NCBI RefSeq assembly: GCF_000737705.1
Contig: NZ_JPRH01000001.1
Coordinates: forward strand, 372,001 to 436,000
Direction of reading: 5' to 3'
DNA from: Chryseobacterium soli
Lineage (GTDB): Bacteria; Bacteroidota; Bacteroidia; Flavobacteriales; Weeksellaceae
DNA: 64,000 bases
Shown: positions 17,991 through 25,732 of the stretch, in pieces
Layout of the letters: every line of letters starts with the position of its first letter
Position numbering within the stretch: position 1 is the first letter of the stretch
The notes under the pieces: generated by a model
What the model was told of the DNA's origin: nothing
What the model saw: the letters and a program-made list of their open reading frames with translations, nothing else
Databases searched by the model: none
Position numbers and translations under genes: made by a program

Positions 17991-18620
17991 TTATAAGTCT
18001 GTATAAAGTATTTTAATATATATTTTTTTGTCGTCTTTTTCCCAGATGTCAAGCATCCCCTTTTTAGAAGCTTTGGAGCTTCTTGTATACTCTTCTCCTA
18101 TATTGAGAATATTCAGAAGAATGTATTCATCCCCTACAGAATTAACCTGATAAGCTGTTTTCTCAGAAAGTCCGTCTCCGGAACTTTTAATACCGTCTGT
18201 AAGTGCCCGGAACTGGCTAAGGTGATAGATTAAATTCTCTCCGTCTTTTTGATCATCATAAGCCCGAAGCAAAATCAATAGAATGTCCAGATTGGTTGGG
18301 TCTTTTTCGTATAGAATTTTTCCCTGGGTTATGCAGTCGGCAAAATTATTCTGTTTGAAAGCCTCAGCAAGACTTTTGAAACGTTCATCTGAGGTAGAAA
18401 TTGTGTCTTTTCTGAAATTTCGCCCATAGTACAAATAGCGTGATTCGATACTGTCTAAGGATTTTGGATAAGCCTTATATTTAAAAATAAGCCTTTCATA
18501 ATAGTAAGGGGACCGAGAATTAGTAAGGTCTTTCTCAATCCCCTTTATGTCAATTTTTGATTTCTGGCTGAATCCAAAAATGGAAAAAAAGATCAATAAA
18601 AGAAAAAAATGATATTTCAT
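17991..18620 (-). CDS. DUF4919 secreted protein
   Basis: 209 residues with a signal peptide (ending FGFSQ). YYYERLIFKYKAYPKSLDSI and RYLYYGRNF are typical of DUF4919, followed by a helical, tetratricopeptide-like part (FADCITQGKILYEKDPTNLD). It is probably periplasmic; function is unknown. Its ATG shares one base with the hflX stop codon (TAATG), so translation is coupled to HflX although the two proteins act in different compartments. Confidence 0.75.
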   Translation of the reverse strand: MKYHFFLLLIFFSIFGFSQKSKIDIKGIEKDLTNSRSPYYYERLIFKYKAYPKSLDSIESRYLYYGRNFRKDTISTSDERFKSLAEAFKQNNFADCITQGKILYEKDPTNLDILLILLRAYDDQKDGENLIYHLSQFRALTDGIKSSGDGLSEKTAYQVNSVGDEYILLNILNIGEEYTRSSKASKKGMLDIWEKDDKKIYIKILYTDL

Positions 18621-19858
18621 TAATCGTTCTTTTCCTCTTCCTGTGCTTCTTCTTCATCATTATCGAAATATTCGAAAAGAAAATCATTGTAAGGAAATCT
18701 CGAAATATGAATTTTCATTACCTCATCGTAAATCATCCTTTTCATCTCCGGGAAATTTTCTTTCGTTAATGCTGAAATGAAAACCGTTGGATATTTAGAT
18801 TTTCCCATCCAGGTATTCTGCCATTCCTCCAGAGATATATTCTTTTTGGTAGATGGCGTAAGATCATCTTCATCTTTTTTATCATAGCTGAAATCATCAA
18901 TCTTGTTAAAGACCATGATCATCGGTTTCTGATGGGCATTGATCTCCATCAGGGTATTATTTACAGATTCGATGTGATCTTCAAAGCTTTCATGAGAAAT
19001 ATCCACCACATGGATTAAAAGATCTGCTTCACGAACCTCATCCAGTGTAGATTTAAAAGATTCTACCAGCTGTGTCGGAAGTTTTCTTATAAATCCTACC
19101 GTATCGGTCAGCAAAAACGGAAGGTTTCCGATCACTACTTTTCTTACCGTGGTATCCAATGTTGCAAATAATTTATTTTCTGCAAAAACATCAGATTTGG
19201 AAAGTGCATTCATCAAAGTAGACTTTCCAACGTTGGTATATCCTACCAAAGCAGCGCGCACCACTTTCCCACGGTTATTCCGTTGAGTAGCCATCTGCTT
19301 ATCAATCGTTTTCAGTTTATCTTTTAACAGGGAAATCCGGTCACGAATGATACGACGGTCAGTCTCAATTTCCGTTTCACCGGGACCTCTCATCCCGATT
19401 CCTCCTTTTTGACGCTCCAAGTGGGTCCACATTCTTGTCAATCGGGGTAAAAGATATTGATACTGCGCCAGTTCTACCTGAGTTCTCGCGTAAGAGGTTT
19501 GTGCTCTTTGGGCAAAAATATCAAGGATAAGATTGGTTCTGTCCAGAATTTTAACTTCTATTTCTTTTTCAAGATTTTTAAGTTGGGAAGGAGACAATTC
19601 ATCATCAAAAATGACGGTCCCTATTTCATTTTCCTTTACGTATTCTTTTATTTCCTGAGCTTTTCCACTTCCAATAAATGTTTTGGAATCAGGCTGAGTT
19701 AGTTTTTGTGTAAAACGTTTTTGTACCGTTGCTCCTGCTGTGAAAGCCAAAAACTCCAATTCATCCATATATTCCGTAAGCTTATCTTCATCCTGATTTT
19801 GTGTTATAACACCCACCAAAATGGCTTTCTCGTAATTATGTTCTTTCTTATCTAACAT
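18620..19858 (-). CDS. hflX: Ribosome-associated GTPase HflX
   Basis: About 412 residues from ATG 19858 (MLDKKEH); an earlier in-frame ATG at 19921 would add a 21-residue hydrophobic/basic stretch foreign to the family. HflX is a GTPase that splits stalled ribosomes. Present are the N-terminal glycine-rich domain (DSKTFIGSGKAQEIKEYV), the QKGGIGMRGPGETEIETDRR linker and the G domain with G1 GYTNVGKST, G2 LFATLDTTVR, G3 LTDTVGFI and G4 FNKID. It ends with an acidic Glu-rich tail. It is the first gene of the hflX-DUF4919-nhaP unit. Confidence 0.92.
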   Translation of the reverse strand: MLDKKEHNYEKAILVGVITQNQDEDKLTEYMDELEFLAFTAGATVQKRFTQKLTQPDSKTFIGSGKAQEIKEYVKENEIGTVIFDDELSPSQLKNLEKEIEVKILDRTNLILDIFAQRAQTSYARTQVELAQYQYLLPRLTRMWTHLERQKGGIGMRGPGETEIETDRRIIRDRISLLKDKLKTIDKQMATQRNNRGKVVRAALVGYTNVGKSTLMNALSKSDVFAENKLFATLDTTVRKVVIGNLPFLLTDTVGFIRKLPTQLVESFKSTLDEVREADLLIHVVDISHESFEDHIESVNNTLMEINAHQKPMIMVFNKIDDFSYDKKDEDDLTPSTKKNISLEEWQNTWMGKSKYPTVFISALTKENFPEMKRMIYDEVMKIHISRFPYNDFLFEYFDNDEEEAQEEEKND

Positions 19859-19983
19859 TAAATTCTGTCTATGTTTGTGATTTTTACAAGTTACCATTTT
19901 CAGCAGAAAAAACAAAATCATTTTTACTTAACCTTATATTTTAATATTAATTTAAGTTCATCATATTATTCTTTTATGAAAAG

Positions 19984-20085
19984 ATGATGATTCCTAATAT
20001 CAGATGTATGGTTATAGATAATGCCGAACTGGACAGGCTTATCTTTCGATCATCGAGCCTCCGCTTAAAGAAATTAGAAAAATGA
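19984..20085 (+). pseudogene. Possible remnant of a LytTR-type response regulator N terminus
   Basis: A 33-codon ORF begins MMIPNIRCMVIDNAELDRL. The pattern I-R-C-x-V-I-D-(D)-x-E-L-D-R-L resembles the first strand and acidic pocket of receiver domains in LytTR regulators, where VDDDE or similar is usual. Here the pocket is damaged (DNAE) and the frame stops after 33 residues, with nothing recognisable following. Chance resemblance is possible. Confidence 0.25.
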
Positions 20086-20181
20086 AAATCAGCTAGTTAC
20101 CTCATAAAACCTCTGCTCTCATTTTTTAATTCCCATCCTTAATTAGCTGTAAATACTTTCGAGATTTTTCAACACAAAGAA

Positions 20182-20198
20182 GTCCGCAAATTGCGGAC
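20182..20198 (-). terminator. Hairpin terminator of the META lipoprotein gene
   Basis: gtccgcaa (20182-20189) and ttgcggac (20191-20198) form an 8-bp stem. On the minus strand it is followed by TTCTTTG, about 30 bases after the stop at 20231. Confidence 0.6.
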
Positions 20199-20230
20199 CT
20201 CTATCTTATATATGTAATGTAAATCGTCGA

Positions 20231-20665
20231 TTAATCCCAATCTGCGGCTACAAACTTCATAGCATTACCATTATCATCAGACATTGTTAAAAAATGACCT
20301 TCCACGGAATAGTTGTTCATTTTTTCAAATTTTTTCTGAAAAGAATTTTCCAGATTCATATTTTGACAGGCCATCATGGTACTGCCAAGCCCTGAGATCT
20401 TCATTTTCCCGTTATTTTTAAATTCTGAGGTAAAAAACATTCTATTGCAACCCATATAAGCCGATCCCCGGATTTTACCATTTTCACTTTTGGCAGTCAG
20501 GTTGATTTCTGCTTTATTTTTAATGAGGTCATCTTTAGAAAACCCTTCAAGAGAAACAAGCATCCACTGTCTTTGAATATGAGGATTTTTAACCTGCGTT
20601 GATGAGCAGTTTATCATCATTCCTAAAAACAAAACCGAGAAAAGGGCAACTATTATTTTTTTCAT
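20231..20665 (-). CDS. META-domain lipoprotein (HslJ-like)
   Basis: About 144 residues from ATG 20665; an upstream ATG at 20698 would place charged residues before the signal peptide. The signal peptide ends in lipobox MINC, giving a lipoprotein. The mature part carries META-domain features: QWMLVSLEGFSKDD, strands with GKIRGSAYMGCNRMF and GLGSTMMACQNM, and a final strand. META/HslJ-type proteins are envelope proteins linked to stress or heat-shock phenotypes, with mechanism unknown. It is divergently arranged with the S46 peptidase gene, whose ATG lies 86 bases away. Confidence 0.75.
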   Translation of the reverse strand: MKKIIVALFSVLFLGMMINCSSTQVKNPHIQRQWMLVSLEGFSKDDLIKNKAEINLTAKSENGKIRGSAYMGCNRMFFTSEFKNNGKMKISGLGSTMMACQNMNLENSFQKKFEKMNNYSVEGHFLTMSDDNGNAMKFVAADWD

Positions 20666-20751
20666 GCCTTTTATCCTCCCATTTTCGTACCAATCCAAAA
20701 CAGAATATCGTAAAAATTAGTAAATTAGCGACACAAAAATTATTATATAAA

Positions 20752-22959
20752 ATGAAAAGACTATTTCTACTGTTCACTTTCTTATTGGGCTTTGCTCAAA
20801 TGAGGGCGGATGAGGGGATGTGGCTGTTAATGCTCATCAAAAGACTTAATGGTGTCGATATGCAAAAAGAAGGCTTGCATTTGACTCCAGAAGAAATTTA
20901 TTCAGTTAACAATTCCAGCATGAAGGATGCTATCGTAAGTTTCGGTGGCTTCTGTACTGGTGAGATTGTTTCTGATAAGGGACTTATTTTCACCAATCAC
21001 CACTGTGGTTATGGTGCTGTTGCGGCAGCTTCTACACCGGAAAAAGACTATTTGAAGAATGGTTTCTGGGCAATGAAGCAGAAAGATGAATTTAATGCAA
21101 AGGATCTTTATGTACGATTTTTAGTGAGAATGGATGACGCTACCCAGCGAATCAATTCTAAGCTAAACAACAATATGACCGGAGAGCAGAGAAAAGCTGT
21201 TATTGATGCTGAAACTAAAGCGATCCAGACTGAAAATTCTGAAAATGGAAAATATACCGTAGTGGTAAGAGATTTCTTCAACGGAAATGAATTCTACTAT
21301 TTTGTATACCAGGATTATAAAGACATCAGATTGGTAGGAGCACCTCCTTCTTCATTAGGTAAATTCGGTGGCGACACGGATAACTGGGAATGGCCAAGAC
21401 ACACCGCTGACTTTACAGTTTTCAGAGTGTATGCTGATGCAGCAGGAAATCCTGCAGAATATTCTCCTAGCAATACTCCTTTGAAACCTAAGCATTTCCT
21501 TCCGGTTTCTCTTAAAGGTGTTAAACCTGGTGATTTCTCAATGATCTTGGGATATCCTGGAAGAACGAACCGTTATCTGACTTCTTATGGTATTCAGCAG
21601 ATGGTAAATAAAGACTATCCAGCTTGGGTAGAGGCTTCTAAACTGGCAATGGATGTGATGAAGAAGTATATGGATAAAGACAAAGCGACTCAGCTTAATT
21701 ATGCTTCTCAATATGCTTCTGTAGCGAACTATTGGAAAAACAGACAAGGAACAATTGATGCCGTTGATAAAAATGGAACGATTTCTGACAAAAAGAAGAT
21801 CGAAGAAGCCTACAGAACCTGGTCTGTAATGCCAGGAAATGACATCTATGATGGTGTCTTAGAAGACATTGAAACTTATTACAAGCAGGTTTCTGAAAGA
21901 AATGTGGAAAGAAATTACGCTTCTCAATTCTCAAGAAATGCAAAATATATCAGCCTTGCTTTACAGGTAGGGTCTGTTCTTAAGGCCTACGCTGCACAAG
22001 ATATGCAGGGAAGATTGGCAATGAAGCCTAAAACTGAAGCAGCTATTAAAGCAGCTTATGAAAACTTCAACCCATCTTTAGAAGGAGAAATGCTTGCATC
22101 AATGGTGAACTTATATCAAATGAGAGTAACTAATAAAGACATTGCTTCTCCTACTATTTTAGGATTAAACTCTCAGACGCTTTCCAATACGGCATATGCT
22201 TCAATTTTCGCGAACAAAACATCGGCTACCAACTTTGTGTTGAACCCGGATGCTTTAAAGCTTGATGCAGATCCACTTTGGAAAATTGCAAACGGTATTG
22301 TAACTGATCAGAAAATGAGCACTGAAAAATTCTCTAAAGTAGACGACAATTTTGCGAAAAACAACCGTTTATTCTTAGCTGGTTTAATGAAAGCAATGCC
22401 AGAGAAAAAATTCTATCCGGATGCTAACTCTACCATGAGATTAACATATGGAACAGTAGATAAATTACCTATCAGAGATGACAGAAACTACTTCGGAGTT
22501 ACTGACAATTATTATACTGATATGGCAGGTCTTGTCGGTAAATACAAAAAAGGAGATGAAGAATTCGATCTTCCACAAAGAGTGATCGATCTTTATAATC
22601 TTGGAGATTTCGGACAATATGCTGATGCGGCTGGATACATGCCGGTAAACTTCCTTTCTAACAATGATATTACCGGTGGTAACTCTGGTTCTCCTGTAAT
22701 TGACGGAGACGGAAACCTTATCGGTATTGCATTCGATGGAAACAGTGAAGCATTAAGCGGAGACATTGTTTTTGAACAGGAATGGCAAAAAACAATCAAC
22801 GTGGATGTTCGTTTCGTTCTTTGGACTATCGACAAATACGCCGGTGCAAGAAGACTAATCGACGAGTTGAAACTTGTAAGAGGAGAAAACACTCCTGCTG
22901 ATACAAAAACTAAAAACTCAGGCACCACTGCAATGCCTAAAAAATTAAAGAAAAAATAA
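20752..22959 (+). CDS. S46 family dipeptidyl-peptidase (DPP7/DPP11 type)
   Basis: 735 residues from ATG 20752, with a signal peptide (ending RADEG). S46 enzymes are periplasmic serine exopeptidases that release dipeptides for amino-acid-fermenting or proteolytic Bacteroidota. The catalytic His lies in FTNHHCGYGAVAAAST (His84), the Asp region in DTDNWEWPRHTADFTVFRVY and the nucleophile in TGGNSGSPVIDGDG (Ser645). The acidic- versus hydrophobic-P1 specificity that separates DPP11 from DPP7 depends on a residue near the C terminus that I cannot place without an alignment. Length agrees with the family (about 715). It is monocistronic with a strong terminator. Confidence 0.92.
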   Translation: MKRLFLLFTFLLGFAQMRADEGMWLLMLIKRLNGVDMQKEGLHLTPEEIYSVNNSSMKDAIVSFGGFCTGEIVSDKGLIFTNHHCGYGAVAAASTPEKDYLKNGFWAMKQKDEFNAKDLYVRFLVRMDDATQRINSKLNNNMTGEQRKAVIDAETKAIQTENSENGKYTVVVRDFFNGNEFYYFVYQDYKDIRLVGAPPSSLGKFGGDTDNWEWPRHTADFTVFRVYADAAGNPAEYSPSNTPLKPKHFLPVSLKGVKPGDFSMILGYPGRTNRYLTSYGIQQMVNKDYPAWVEASKLAMDVMKKYMDKDKATQLNYASQYASVANYWKNRQGTIDAVDKNGTISDKKKIEEAYRTWSVMPGNDIYDGVLEDIETYYKQVSERNVERNYASQFSRNAKYISLALQVGSVLKAYAAQDMQGRLAMKPKTEAAIKAAYENFNPSLEGEMLASMVNLYQMRVTNKDIASPTILGLNSQTLSNTAYASIFANKTSATNFVLNPDALKLDADPLWKIANGIVTDQKMSTEKFSKVDDNFAKNNRLFLAGLMKAMPEKKFYPDANSTMRLTYGTVDKLPIRDDRNYFGVTDNYYTDMAGLVGKYKKGDEEFDLPQRVIDLYNLGDFGQYADAAGYMPVNFLSNNDITGGNSGSPVIDGDGNLIGIAFDGNSEALSGDIVFEQEWQKTINVDVRFVLWTIDKYAGARRLIDELKLVRGENTPADTKTKNSGTTAMPKKLKKK

Positions 22960-22980
22960 TCTGTTCAGATCTATTTTTAA

Positions 22981-23012
22981 AACCGTGAAATATTATTTCA
23001 CGGTTTTTTTTA
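22981..23012 (+). terminator. Terminator of the S46 peptidase gene
   Basis: aaccgtgaaa (22981-22990) pairs with tttcacggtt (22996-23005), loop tatta, followed by a T-run. Confidence 0.88.
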
Positions 23013-23034
23013 TTTTTAATCTATTAAAATATTC

Positions 23035-23514
23035 ATGATGAAAACCCAGGAAATACAATTTACCGCAATTATAAAACAAAATGGAGAAATGAATGCAGCC
23101 TTTGTAGAATTTCCATTTTCCACAGAGAAGCTATTTGGTAAAAAAGGTCAGGTAAGAATTAAAGCTACTTTTGATAACGCTGTTGAATACCGCGGCAGCC
23201 TTGCAAAAATGAAATCTGACTGTCATATTCTTGGACTTACCCAGGACATCAGAAAACAACTGGGAAAAACGTTCGGTGATGAGGTTTCTGTCTCTCTTAT
23301 TGAAGATCAGGAAGAAAGAATTGTTGAAATCGCGGAAGATATTGCTGTCGTATTTGATGAAAACCCAAAGGCAAAAGAAATTTTTGACAGGATGAGCTAT
23401 ACTCACAGAAAAGAATATATCCGCTGGATTAACGATGCAAAAAAACCAGAAACCCGGGAGAAGAGAAAAGTGAAAATGATTGAAATGATTTTAGACGGAA
23501 AAAAGGGAGTTTAG
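23035..23514 (+). CDS. YdeI-like protein with DUF1905 domain
   Basis: 159 residues; ATG codons at 23035 and 23038 are both possible. The N-terminal half (about 1-95) is a DUF1905 beta-barrel (FVEFPFSTEKLFGKKGQVRI, GDEVSVSLIED). The C-terminal part (FDRMSYTHRKEYIRWINDAK, KPETREKRKVKMIEMIL) is the bacteriocin-protection YdeI/OmpD-associated helical motif. It is cytosolic with unknown biochemical role; the family name comes from one enterobacterial phenotype. Its TAG stop codon lies inside the stem of its own terminator. Confidence 0.85.
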   Translation: MMKTQEIQFTAIIKQNGEMNAAFVEFPFSTEKLFGKKGQVRIKATFDNAVEYRGSLAKMKSDCHILGLTQDIRKQLGKTFGDEVSVSLIEDQEERIVEIAEDIAVVFDENPKAKEIFDRMSYTHRKEYIRWINDAKKPETREKRKVKMIEMILDGKKGV

Positions 23515-23533
23515 AAATCCAAACTCCCTCATT
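23505..23533 (+). terminator. Terminator overlapping the YdeI-like stop codon
   Basis: gggagttt (23505-23512) pairs with aaactccc (23521-23528) and T-rich sequence follows. The stop codon at 23512-23514 is part of the hairpin. Confidence 0.8.
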
Positions 23534-23571
23534 TTTATATTAGTTTTTAATTAAACATTTAGTTAATGCTA

Positions 23572-23597
23572 AAAACCAGACAGCAAGGCTATCTGGT
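23572..23597 (-). repeat. 26-bp hairpin repeat, copy A (terminator-like)
   Basis: It is identical over 26 bases to 25217-25242. On the minus strand it folds into about 12 bp (AAACCAGATAGC with GCTGTCTGGTTT, loop CTT, one G-T pair) with a T-rich end. It lies 33 bases after the beta-helix stop and would terminate that gene. Confidence 0.75.
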
Positions 23598-23630
23598 TTA
23601 TGATTGTTTATTTTTAAATAGATGTGAGTA

Positions 23631-25115
23631 CTATCCTATTATCCATTTAGATTCTTTATTCCAGATTAGCCTGAAACTTTTGTAATTATCTGCGATCACA
23701 AATGATTGCTGTCCATTAATCATACTGCCGTTTTCAGCGTTAATCGTGATGTTTTTTCCACCAATATTTGCCGTTAATATTTCGAAACTATATCCATATT
23801 TATCAAAAATATCAGGAAAATTAGCTTCTAGTGGTAGGTTAAGTACCACATTTTGCGTGGCGGCACTTTGCTCAAAAATATAATTTCTCAGAATTTCAAG
23901 GTTAAAATTGCTGTAATTGACACAAAACTCCTGTTTATATCCGGACTGATAGCTACCATAAATAATTTTAGTATTATATTCCTCAATAAGCTTTATATCT
24001 TTAAGCCCCTGATAAAACATAGAAGAATCTATTTCAGTATCTGAGGCAAGTTCCAGCCTCACTGCACCAAAAGGAGTATCTTCATAATAATTTGATCTAT
24101 CCGCAGGAGCAAAAACCATTTCGTGATTTCCATTGATGTCTTTTCGTCCAACAATTCGTCCACAGGTCTGGAGTTCAAAAATATTGTTCTCAGAAATAGC
24201 TCCATATAAAGCATGATCATCAATTCCTGCCAGTGCTGAACTTTGTAAAGTAGAACTTTCAATTTTAATTCTTGAATTATCCGGATTTCTCTTAATTAAA
24301 ACATTGCTTCCCATCAGAATTTCAACATTTTCATTGGAAAATGGCTCAAATGCAGGATACACCACAAGATTATTTCCGATAATGTCACAAATATTCCTAA
24401 TCTCATTTCCTACTTTAATAAAATCTATATTCTTTCTAAGATCTGCATAAGATGAAATATTCGTTGTAATTAAGCTTCCTCCATTAGGAAGAGTGGTACC
24501 GCTGCCATTACCTTTAAGAACTGATCCACAATTTCGCAGTAATGAATTAACAATTAAAAAATTTGAATTATTCCCCAGATTAGAAATAACAATATTATCA
24601 TATTTAGATTGTTGTGCTATTATGGAAACCAGGCGGCTGCTATTACCGTTTTCAACAATGATACAATGATCAGTCTGTTTAATGATTTCAGGTAAAGGAT
24701 CGGGTTGTTCTAAGGACAACTTACCATTAATTGAAAAACTTCTAAACGACGCGTTCTGTCCCGATAATTTAAGAACATACTCCATATCTTCATATACCTG
24801 CAAAATAGTAGCCTCAGCACCATCTCCATAGATATCCTTACCTTTGTTCCGGATACCTGATTTAATTTTATATGTTCCCGCTGGGAAATAAACAGGAATT
24901 TTTTCAGGATAATCAAAAGCCTTTTGAAAATCATCACCATACCATTGAATATTGACAAATCCATTCAGCTTTCTCCTATAAAATTTGCCTTGCAACTCTA
25001 TATAAATTACTCCATCTACTTTCCCACTGTCCATTGGCTTGTTGTCATACCAAACTTCAGTTTGGGCAAAACAGTCACATGCAAGGTTTAAAAATTGATC
25101 ACTTTGTGTACACAT
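23631..25115 (-). CDS. Right-handed beta-helix (pectate-lyase-fold) protein, probably 5'-truncated
   Basis: 494 residues from ATG 25115. The segment PVYFPAGTYKIKSGIRNKGK, followed by DIYGDGAEATILQV and runs of short Asn/Ser/Gly/Ile turns up to about residue 330, is the pattern of right-handed parallel beta-helix proteins related to pectate lyases and phage tailspikes. The end is strand-rich. No signal peptide is present. The frame stays open upstream of the ATG for about 50 more codons, with Cys-rich, protein-like sequence (KKILADCNTSSFDVAQG, DICCSNQITNS) but no ATG/GTG/TTG before the in-frame TAG near 25262. The original start therefore appears lost. Copies of a 26-bp hairpin flank the gene. 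Substrate and function are unknown. Confidence 0.6.
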   Translation of the reverse strand: MCTQSDQFLNLACDCFAQTEVWYDNKPMDSGKVDGVIYIELQGKFYRRKLNGFVNIQWYGDDFQKAFDYPEKIPVYFPAGTYKIKSGIRNKGKDIYGDGAEATILQVYEDMEYVLKLSGQNASFRSFSINGKLSLEQPDPLPEIIKQTDHCIIVENGNSSRLVSIIAQQSKYDNIVISNLGNNSNFLIVNSLLRNCGSVLKGNGSGTTLPNGGSLITTNISSYADLRKNIDFIKVGNEIRNICDIIGNNLVVYPAFEPFSNENVEILMGSNVLIKRNPDNSRIKIESSTLQSSALAGIDDHALYGAISENNIFELQTCGRIVGRKDINGNHEMVFAPADRSNYYEDTPFGAVRLELASDTEIDSSMFYQGLKDIKLIEEYNTKIIYGSYQSGYKQEFCVNYSNFNLEILRNYIFEQSAATQNVVLNLPLEANFPDIFDKYGYSFEILTANIGGKNITINAENGSMINGQQSFVIADNYKSFRLIWNKESKWIIG

Positions 25116-25216
25116 ACTATTTGTTATTTGATTACTACAACAAATATCACCCTGCGCTACGTCAAAACTCGACGTATTACAATCAGCTAATATCTTTTTT
25201 GAAAAAAGGGGAACAG

Positions 25217-25242
25217 AAAACCAGACAGCAAGGCTATCTGGT
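25217..25242 (-). repeat. 26-bp hairpin repeat, copy B
   Basis: Exact copy of 23572-23597, in the same orientation and about 1645 bp away. It lies at the upstream edge of the beta-helix reading frame and downstream of the double-glycine peptide terminator. Similarity stops at the repeat ends. Confidence 0.75.
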
Positions 25243-25277
25243 CTGTAATTATTACTGTGATTCTATATTATAAAAAA

Positions 25278-25302
25278 GCTGCCCAAAGAAGCTAAGGACA
25301 GC
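25278..25302 (-). terminator. Terminator of the double-glycine peptide gene
   Basis: On the minus strand GCTGTCC pairs with GGGCAGC (25278-25284 and 25296-25302, one G-T pair) and is followed by six T, 25 bases after the peptide stop. Confidence 0.8.
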
Positions 25303-25327
25303 GTAATAAAAAAATAAATGTATTTGA

Positions 25328-25501
25328 CTAAGCTGTCAATACAGGAGTAGTTGGTGTAGTAGGCTCAGTACTTACCCCGCAAGCTCCCGCACATGCAGTT
25401 ACAGAAGAATATTCTCCCATGTATTTTCCATTACAGTAGCAGGCAAATCCTCCCTGTACAGATTTCATGTTTTCTCTTGTTAATTTTTTCAGATTTTTCA
25501 T
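25328..25501 (-). CDS. Bacteriocin-like double-glycine leader peptide
   Basis: 57 codons. Residues 1-18 (MKNLKKLTRENMKSVQGG) form a classic double-glycine leader: basic start, hydrophobic heptad positions, Gly-Gly at 17-18. The 39-residue core has four cysteines (Cys21, 23, 37, 41) within its first 23 residues, set in FACYCNGKYMGEYSS and TACAGACG, and a Pro/Thr-rich end (TEPTTPTTPVLTA). It resembles the short bacteriocin-like proteins scattered through Chryseobacterium genomes. Processing would need a peptidase-containing (C39) ABC transporter, and none is encoded in this window. The gene has its own promoter-like sequence and terminator. Toxicity is not shown by the sequence. Confidence 0.75.
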   Translation of the reverse strand: MKNLKKLTRENMKSVQGGFACYCNGKYMGEYSSVTACAGACGVSTEPTTPTTPVLTA

Positions 25502-25562
25502 AGATAGTTATTAATGTTTTGGTCCTTACTCTGTTAGCTTTTCAGGTTCCGCTTTATATCTC

Positions 25563-25595
25563 TAAATATAGAAATAAATAGAACACAAATGTCAA
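25563..25595 (-). promoter_or_regulatory. Promoter-like pair for the double-glycine peptide
   Basis: On the minus strand a TTG (25595-25593) is followed 22 bases later by TATATTTA (25570-25563), one mismatch from TAnnTTTG. It lies about 60 bases before the peptide ATG. Confidence 0.4.
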
Positions 25596-25732
25596 TTCCC
25601 TATTACAATTTAAATTAATTTAACATTTACACAGCATTTTATTCAAATTTCAAGTAATAACACAAAACAATTCTCTAAAGTCAGAATATTTTCGGTAATC
25701 CTCTTTCTGAAAATAAGCAGAAGCTGTAATAA

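Larger units (their letters stand above)
19859..20230. other. Intergenic stretch between hflX and the META lipoprotein
   Basis: About 370 bases. It contains a probable remnant ORF (19984-20085), a terminator (20182-20198) and presumably the hflX promoter. I saw no tRNA or complete gene. Confidence 0.5.

Noticed and set aside
23631..25242. Beta-helix gene as part of a prophage tailspike
   Set aside because: No other phage structural, lysis or integrase genes are nearby, so only the fold resemblance remains.
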